Source of the DNA: an uncultured Collinsella sp.
GTDB lineage: Bacteria > Actinomycetota > Coriobacteriia > Coriobacteriales > Coriobacteriaceae
Length of the DNA: 64,000 bases
Direction: 5' to 3'
Assembly: GCA_900541065.1 (NCBI GenBank)
Contig: UQIE01000001.1
Coordinates: forward strand, 62,001-126,000
In this document: positions 58,360-64,000 of the stretch, in pieces
Layout of the letters: each line of letters begins with the position of its first letter
Position numbering within the stretch: the stretch's first letter is position 1
Notes under the pieces: generated by a model
Told to the model about the DNA's origin: nothing
Seen by the model: the letters and a program-made list of their open reading frames with translations, nothing else
Databases searched by the model: none
Translations under genes and position numbers: made by a program

Positions 58360-58438
58360 GCGGGCCCGACCACTAATAACCTTTTTCACTCCGGCTGCAA
58401 GCAGAGTCGTTCAAAAGGTTATGAGTGGTCGGGCCCGC
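58360..58438. repeat. 26-bp inverted repeat after the pit operon
   Basis: Arms 58360-58385 and 58413-58438 pair in 25 of 26 bases (GCGGGCCCGACCACTAATAA...). Probably ends the pit-DUF47 transcript or belongs to another intergenic repeat family. The rest of the 285-base gap to the next gene is G/T-rich with TTTGGCTGA three times. Confidence 0.8.
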
Positions 58439-58620
58439 TCCCTTATGTACCACCATTGGAACTTTGGCTGATAGGTTTAGCGCAATGGGGGTTTGGCTGA
58501 AGGGACCTTTGGTATCCGTTCGGACACTTTGGCCCTTGATGAGCGTTTGGCTGATTGCTGCTTTGGGTACTGTTTGGGTTACTTTGGGTTTGTTTGATTT
58601 TTAATTGTTGGAGGGCTTGT

Positions 58621-59151
58621 ATGTCTTATTTGGATCTGGCTCGGGGTCGGTATTCTTGTCGTGAGTTTGAAGATCGGGCTGTGGAGCAGGCTGTGGTGGA
58701 TGCCATTGTTGAGGCTGGGCGTATTGCCCCTTCTGCTTGTAATAATCATCCAGCCCGTGTAATGGTGTTGGATACGCCTGAGCTTCTGGAGAAGGCTGCT
58801 GCTTGTCAGCCTCGGTTTGCTCGTGATGGGTCTATCTTTGGGGCTCCGCTTGTTTTCCTTATTTGCAGCGTTACCGATGATGCTTGGGTGCGCCCGTATG
58901 ACCAGATGAATTCCAGTGAAATCGATACGTCCATCGTGTGTGATCAGATGATGATGGAGGCCACCGAGCAGGGCCTGGGAACGTGCTGGGTATGCCATTT
59001 TAAGCCTGAGGTGGCACAAGAGCAGTTCAATCTGTCCAAGGGCGTCTATCCCTATCACATGCTCGTCTGTGGCTATCCCGCCGACCACATCGCCGATCCC
59101 GAGCATCGCGAGGCCCGTACCATTCCCCTCTCCGACTTCCTCCTCAAGTAG
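58621..59151 (+). CDS. Nitroreductase family protein
   Basis: 176 aa FMN-binding oxidoreductase. ARGRYSCREFEDRAVEQAVV gives the N-terminal SxR FMN box; IAPSACNNHPARVMVL and ATEQGLGTCWVCHFKPE are further family boxes. ATG follows TTGGAGGG. The first 80 or so codons end mostly in T or G, while the last 60 end mostly in C, a clear shift within one gene. Confidence 0.85.
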   Translation: MSYLDLARGRYSCREFEDRAVEQAVVDAIVEAGRIAPSACNNHPARVMVLDTPELLEKAAACQPRFARDGSIFGAPLVFLICSVTDDAWVRPYDQMNSSEIDTSIVCDQMMMEATEQGLGTCWVCHFKPEVAQEQFNLSKGVYPYHMLVCGYPADHIADPEHREARTIPLSDFLLK

Positions 59152-59198
59152 GTTTTGGGACATGCCTTAAAACCTACCCTTGACCGCTCACCCGTTCG

Positions 59199-59236
59199 CC
59201 GAGTTCTGCGCCATTATGTGCAGGGCTCGGTTTTTT
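59199..59236 (+). terminator. Terminator of the nitroreductase gene
   Basis: Imperfect stem (CCGAG/CTCGG plus CTGC/GCAG) followed by six T residues, 48 bases after the stop. Confidence 0.75.
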
Positions 59237-59264
59237 ATGTTACGCACTCCGGCACAGTCATAAA

Positions 59265-59291
59265 AAAGGACCCGCAAGCTGCGGGTCCTTT
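59265..59291 (-). terminator. Terminator after divIVA
   Basis: 11-bp perfect stem AAAGGACCCGC / GCGGGTCCTTT, 5-base loop, followed on the minus strand by a T-run (TTTTTTAT). Confidence 0.85.
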
Positions 59292-59317
59292 CTAGGCACT
59301 AAATTGTAGGCCGAATG

Positions 59318-59992
59318 TTAGTCCAGGTCGTCGGCAGCAAAGTTGTCGATCGGGGCGAAGGGATCGGCCACGGGGACAACCGGGTCAGCGACGGGCAGCG
59401 GCTCGGCGGGAACAGTCACTGCAGGAGAAGCGGCAGAACCGACCGGCGTGGAAGCCATCAGATCGGCCGGGAAGGAATTCTGGGCATCGTCCATGAAGTG
59501 CTGGATGAGCTTGAGATACTCTGCCTTGAACTCCTCACGGGAAGCCTTGAGACGATCGATCTCCTCGAGCTCGGCCTGCTTCTCGGTCAGAGCCTGGCGG
59601 ATAACCTCGCGGGCCTTGGCGTCAGCCTCGTTGCGGATACGCTCAGCGTTCTCGTTGGCATCGTTGACGATGGTCTCAGCGGTCTGCTGGGCAGCGATCA
59701 GGGCAGCGGAAATCTGGCGCTCCTGAGCGGAGAAGTCAGGGGCGGGAGCAGCCACGGGGGCGGCAGGAACGGCCTGGGCGGTGGCATCCTGAGCCTGGGC
59801 AAGCTGAGCCTGCGCATCGGCAAGCTGCTGCTCGGTAGCAGTCAGACGACCCTTAAGGTCGACGATCTTAGCGAGCATAGCGTCAACCTCGGAGGACAGC
59901 GTCTCCAAGAAGACGTCGACCTCGGCAGGATCGTAGCCACGCTTGGCCTCAGAGAAAGTCTGAGCCTGGATGTCTGCAGGGGTAATAGCCAT
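59318..59992 (-). CDS. divIVA: DivIVA domain protein
   Basis: 224 aa polar/septal coiled-coil protein. The N-terminal membrane-binding motif is ITPADIQAQTFSEAKRGYDP, with EVDVFLETLSSEVDAMLAKI, then a first coiled coil, a Pro/Ala linker (about 72-86), and a long second coiled coil (88-165). The Pro/Val/Ala tail ends acidic. In actinobacteria it marks growing poles. Follows yggT in the division cluster. Confidence 0.92.
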   Translation of the reverse strand: MAITPADIQAQTFSEAKRGYDPAEVDVFLETLSSEVDAMLAKIVDLKGRLTATEQQLADAQAQLAQAQDATAQAVPAAPVAAPAPDFSAQERQISAALIAAQQTAETIVNDANENAERIRNEADAKAREVIRQALTEKQAELEEIDRLKASREEFKAEYLKLIQHFMDDAQNSFPADLMASTPVGSAASPAVTVPAEPLPVADPVVPVADPFAPIDNFAADDLD

Positions 59993-60053
59993 AACAAGTC
60001 TCCTTTTTCATCGCCTCGGCGCTACACGCCCGACGTAAGTTACTAAGACAGTT

Positions 60054-60335
60054 CTACACGAGTATACCTATAAGAAGCTGCAGAACCAGCCTCTGCACCA
60101 ACTGCAACGCAATAATCGCAACGACCGGCGAAAAATCGATACCGCCCATCGGCGGGATGAAACGACGGAACAGGTTGAGCCACGGACCGCACACGCTATC
60201 AAGCACCGCAGCAATATCCTGAAGCAAACCACCCTGCTTCATGGGAATCCACGTCATAAAGCAGTAGACGACAATGAGCGTGGAATAGAAGTTGAACAGC
60301 GTGTTGACCAGCTGGACGATAGTGTAGATGTTGAT
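60054..60335 (-). CDS. yggT: YggT family membrane protein, no standard start codon
   Basis: 93 aa if started at ATC 60335, six bases after AGGAG; ATT at 60341 is the other choice. The full family sequence is intact from INIYTIVQLVNTLFNFYSTL through YCFMTWIPMKQGG to the last helix, with two or three membrane helices. No ATG, GTG or TTG occurs between the sepF stop and the first helix; the first ATG (60257) would remove that helix. The frame is also the sepF frame, separated by one TAA. Confidence 0.75.
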   Translation of the reverse strand: MNIYTIVQLVNTLFNFYSTLIVVYCFMTWIPMKQGGLLQDIAAVLDSVCGPWLNLFRRFIPPMGGIDFSPVVAIIALQLVQRLVLQLLIGILV

Positions 60336-60356
60336 GGGAATCTCCTCGTCTTGTCT

Positions 60357-61079
60357 TTACTTAAGGTAGCCGTCGGCACGAAGCTTCTTGAGATCGGAAT
60401 CTTTGACCTCGCAACCGGCGGGCAGCACCATGAACACGCGGTCGCCCACCTCCTTGACCGTGGCACCCAGACCGCAGGCAAAGCCGTAAGAGAAGTCCAA
60501 GACGCGCTTGGCAACTTCGGTGCGTACGCCCACAAAAATCAGTGCGACAGGCTGCTTGGTGCGAACGCGGCGCACCACAGTCTCCACGTCGTCATAGCTC
60601 TCGGGGCGCAGGACATAGGCCGGCAGCTGCGGCGTGGCGTTGATGATATTGCTCGCATAGGCCGAGGCATCGCTCGGTGCAGGCGCGGGTGCAGCGGCGG
60701 CACGGGCGCGGGTATTCTCGGCGTAGCTCGACGGCGTGTCATAGGCACCGGGACGATAACCGCTCGCAACACTGTCCTGCGAGCGCGAAGGCGGGTTATA
60801 CGTCGTGGCATGGCGGGAGTCATCGCCGACCAGCTGACCGGAGCGCGTATACACGGCAACCGACTCAGCTTCACCGCGGCGCGTCTGACCAAGCAGGCCG
60901 TTGCTCGGCTCGTCTTGGGTGTAGAAGCCCTCGCCCGAAGCACCGCTGTAGCCGTTGCCCTGATAACTATCGTCATAGCCGTCATCGTAGCCGTAGTCGT
61001 CGTCCTGGCCATAACCCTGGTCGTAACCCTGCTGGCCGCCCAGGTGCATCTTATTTTTAATCTCGTCAAGGAAGCCCAT
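60357..61079 (-). CDS. sepF: Cell division protein SepF
   Basis: 240 aa. N-terminal amphipathic membrane helix (GFLDEIKNKMHLG), a long Tyr/Asp/Gly-rich linker (about 20-60) with more disordered sequence to about 150, and the C-terminal SepF fold (AYVLRPESYDDVETVVRRVR, RVLDFSYGFACGLGATVKEV). Anchors FtsZ at the septum; important in actinobacteria that lack FtsA. ATG follows GAGAGGAC. Confidence 0.9.
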   Translation of the reverse strand: MGFLDEIKNKMHLGGQQGYDQGYGQDDDYGYDDGYDDSYQGNGYSGASGEGFYTQDEPSNGLLGQTRRGEAESVAVYTRSGQLVGDDSRHATTYNPPSRSQDSVASGYRPGAYDTPSSYAENTRARAAAAPAPAPSDASAYASNIINATPQLPAYVLRPESYDDVETVVRRVRTKQPVALIFVGVRTEVAKRVLDFSYGFACGLGATVKEVGDRVFMVLPAGCEVKDSDLKKLRADGYLK

Positions 61080-61139
61080 GGTTGTGTCCTCTCGCGGTTT
61101 AGTGCAGGCGCCCCGATAATCAGTGCGCACTTCAGAGCC

Positions 61140-61877
61140 TTATTTTACTGCAAACTCCGGGCTAAATACTACCCTGCCCAGGCGAACGAGCGTAGAGCCC
61201 TCCTCAAGGGCAGGCTCAAAGTCCTCGCTCATGCCGCAGGAAAGCTCAGGCAGGTTCAAATCGGGATGCGCCGCCTCCAGCTCATCCCTCAGCTCACGAA
61301 GCCCCGCAAAGGTGCGGCGTGCCACATCCTTATTCCCCCGGGGCGCCATAGTCATAAGCCCCTGTACGCAAATTCCCTCAAGTTCCGCAAGCTCGCCCGC
61401 GTCGGCACGAATCTCATCGGGCGAAAAGCCTCCCTTCGACTCCTCACCACTCACATTGACCTCAATGAGCACACGCTGGGGGCCGGCGAGCTCGCCTGCC
61501 TCAATCTTGCGGACAGCACGGCTCGAGATCGCCTGCGCCAGATGCAGCGAACCCACCGAGTGAATCAGCTCGGCTGAGCCCAGCACCGCATTGATCTTAT
61601 TGGTCTGCAGGTTGCCGATCATATCGAAGCGCACCTCGGCCAGCTCCGGATGCTCCGCCAGACCCGTGAGCTTGCGAACCAGCTCCTGCGGGCGATTCTC
61701 GGCAAAATGGCGATACCCCGCCTGGATGGCGGCAACGGTCTCATCGACACCAACGGTCTTGGACACGGCAATGAGGCGCGCGGCGTCGTGGGGACGGCCT
61801 GCGCGATCGAGCGCCGCATAAAAACGTTCCAGAATCTGCTCGCGGCGAGCGCGCATCAAGTCCAAATAGTTATCCAT
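61140..61877 (-). CDS. yggS: YggS family PLP-binding protein
   Basis: 245 aa, pyridoxal-phosphate homeostasis protein of the alanine racemase N-terminal fold. ARLIAVSKTVGVDET holds the PLP Lys; HFAENRPQELVRKL, FDMIGNLQTNKIN and LSCGMSEDFEPALEEGSTLV are family boxes. GGAGG is nine bases before the ATG at 61877. Heads the sepF cluster. Confidence 0.92.
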   Translation of the reverse strand: MDNYLDLMRARREQILERFYAALDRAGRPHDAARLIAVSKTVGVDETVAAIQAGYRHFAENRPQELVRKLTGLAEHPELAEVRFDMIGNLQTNKINAVLGSAELIHSVGSLHLAQAISSRAVRKIEAGELAGPQRVLIEVNVSGEESKGGFSPDEIRADAGELAELEGICVQGLMTMAPRGNKDVARRTFAGLRELRDELEAAHPDLNLPELSCGMSEDFEPALEEGSTLVRLGRVVFSPEFAVK

Positions 61878-61996
61878 TGCCAATCGCCTCCGCTGACAGC
61901 CAAACAAGTAGTCCCATGCTATCGCAAGAGCGCGGCCCCGCATGTGCAAGGCCGCGCTCACTTAGGTATTTACAATCTTTCGACGAACGGAATTAC

Positions 61997-62854
61997 TTAC
62001 TCCTCGTCGTCCTCGCCATCGTCCTCGTCCTCAAGATGATCGAGCAGGTAGCGAAGACCCTCGCTGACCTCGTTAGTGGGCACCTTGGCAACGTAGCGAG
62101 CGTCGACGGCGGGCCTCATGATAACACCCTCGCCCGAAGGCACGCGCATGCTCTCGAGCTCATCCTCATCAGTGCAGGCGATATCACCGGCAGTCATACG
62201 CTGTCCGGTCAACAGGAAGGTCAGACGGCAGGCGGCATCAATGGAAATCGAGGCGATGCGATCGAGATAGCGCGAGACCATGATGGCGCGGCGCAGATCG
62301 TCATAGTTGCTGTCGTCGTCCATAAAATCGCCTGTGTCCATGCGGTTAAAGGTGCGGAAGAACTTCTCGTAGGCGGCGTGCACTGGCTCGTCCTCGACGG
62401 CCAAGTTGCAGATGATGGACATGTCGTTGGTGACGAGCGCAGAAAGCGAAGAGCCCAGCACCTGGTAGACGGCCTCAGCCTCGGCCTCGACCGTGCCGAA
62501 AAGCTCCTTGGGCAGCGAGATGTCGGCCTTGATCATATGACGCGTGGCGCGGCAAATCTGGCGAACCTTATCGGTCATGCGCTGCAGGTTAAAGTCGACG
62601 TAGATGATCGTCTGCAGCAAGCGGAAGTCGGAGGCGACCGGTGACTGCGTGGCAATCAGGTTGTAGCAGACGGCCTCCAGGTTGGCGCAGCGTGCGTCAA
62701 TCGAAAGCGTGCGCTTCTTGGTCTTGGTGGCGAGCTTGCGGTCGTCGGTCACATAGGCCTTCACGGCATCGTGGAGGGCCAGATCGACGGCCTCGTAGAT
62801 GCTCAGCATCTCGTGACGGGCCTCGATGAGCTGACGGGAAAACAGTTTGCGCAT
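61997..62854 (-). CDS. phoU: PhoU-like phosphate regulator
   Basis: 285 aa, longer than the usual 220-240 by an added C-terminal part with an acidic end (DHLEDEDDGEDDEE). Two three-helix PhoU repeats with ALHDAVKAYVTDDRKLATKT and DFRLLQTIIYVDFNLQRMTD. Restrains Pst transport and the PhoR kinase. Directly downstream of pstB, in the pst operon. ATTGGAG precedes the ATG. Confidence 0.88.
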   Translation of the reverse strand: MRKLFSRQLIEARHEMLSIYEAVDLALHDAVKAYVTDDRKLATKTKKRTLSIDARCANLEAVCYNLIATQSPVASDFRLLQTIIYVDFNLQRMTDKVRQICRATRHMIKADISLPKELFGTVEAEAEAVYQVLGSSLSALVTNDMSIICNLAVEDEPVHAAYEKFFRTFNRMDTGDFMDDDSNYDDLRRAIMVSRYLDRIASISIDAACRLTFLLTGQRMTAGDIACTDEDELESMRVPSGEGVIMRPAVDARYVAKVPTNEVSEGLRYLLDHLEDEDDGEDDEE

Positions 62855-62946
62855 GGTTCACTCCAATCAGTTGGGTGCGGTCATGCCGCCCGCACAGTGA
62901 ATACGCACCGGACCAGATCCGATCGGCTTGGGACTAGTCGCACCGA

Positions 62947-63750
<804 letters not shown>

Positions 63751-63762
63751 GGGACTCCTTAA

Positions 63763-64000
63763 CTAGCGACGCTTGCGCGACAGGAAGCGCGCAAACAGGT
63801 TGAAGGCCAAAATGATCACCATCAGCAAGAGCGCGGTGCCGTAGGCTGCGTTCATGTTGATGCCGTCGTTGGCAAGCAGGTACAGGTGAACCGTCATGGG
63901 GCGGCCGGAATCGAGCGGCGAAATAGGCAGGTTGATGGCCTGGCCCATGGTGTAGAGCACCACCGCGGTCTCGCCAATGGCACGGCCGATGGCGAGGACG
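63763..64000 (-). CDS. pstA: Phosphate ABC transporter permease PstA, 3' part only
   Basis: The C-terminal 78 residues or so of the permease; the gene continues beyond the right edge. AIGRAIGETAVVLYTMGQ is the EAA-like coupling loop of PstA, and a last membrane helix (GTALLLMVIILAFNLFARFL) is followed by the basic end SRKRR. Stops 12 bases before pstB. Confidence 0.9.
   Translation of the reverse strand, partial: VLAIGRAIGETAVVLYTMGQAINLPISPLDSGRPMTVHLYLLANDGINMNAAYGTALLLMVIILAFNLFARFLSRKRR

Overview
This window looks like a GC-rich chromosome segment of a Coriobacteriia gut actinobacterium, most likely Collinsella or a close relative. The grounds are the strong preference for G/C-ending codons, the yggS-sepF-yggT-divIVA division cluster, compact single-copy housekeeping genes and several families of palindromic intergenic repeats. 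The genus is inferred, because no search could be run. No rRNA, tRNA or CRISPR array was seen.

Left flank (1-17.7 kb): the 5' part of rpsA, two HAD phosphatases, a cysteine desulfidase-like gene, rpiB, ndk, the arginine pair argG/argH with an unrecognised 56-residue ORF between them, polA, an M18 aminopeptidase, yaaA, one small membrane protein, and thiamine genes thiC (behind a TPP riboswitch) and thiD. Perfect or near-perfect inverted repeats lie between several of these genes.

Prophage (about 17,785-52,830): a temperate siphovirus of about 35 kb bounded by a short near-perfect direct repeat. Its right end is the integrase gene, whose stop codon lies in the repeat. The rightward lysogeny module is the CI-like repressor, a DUF4041/GIY-YIG protein and the integrase. 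Divergent from it, on the minus strand, runs an early operon: Cro-like protein, SPFH protein, excisionase-like protein, RusA, Bet, DUF1351, a mycobacterial-IHF-like protein, SSB, a replisome organiser with internal 50-bp repeats, and a chain of tiny overlapping genes. The late operon follows: terminase, portal, fibre genes with a diversity-generating retroelement (DGR)-type module (reverse transcriptase plus two 113-bp repeats), a MuF protein with a C-terminal papain-like toxin domain and its probable immunity gene, scaffold, P22-like coat, connectors, tail genes with a -1 frameshift in the tail chaperone, tape measure, FN3 tail protein, holin and amidase. Both the repressor's protease-like domain and the integrase lack residues usually needed for catalysis, so the prophage may not induce or excise normally.

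Right flank (52.8-64 kb): three regularly spaced 55-bp palindromes, an SGNH hydrolase, a PARG-like protein with an altered signature, a Bax1-I membrane protein, a Pit phosphate transporter with its DUF47 partner, a nitroreductase with a codon-usage gradient, divIVA-yggT-sepF-yggS (yggT apparently without a normal start codon), phoU, pstB and the 3' part of pstA.

The most unusual parts are the DGR module, whose second repeat does not look like an adenine template, the toxin-bearing capsid gene, the apparently disabled lysogeny enzymes and the palindromic repeat families.
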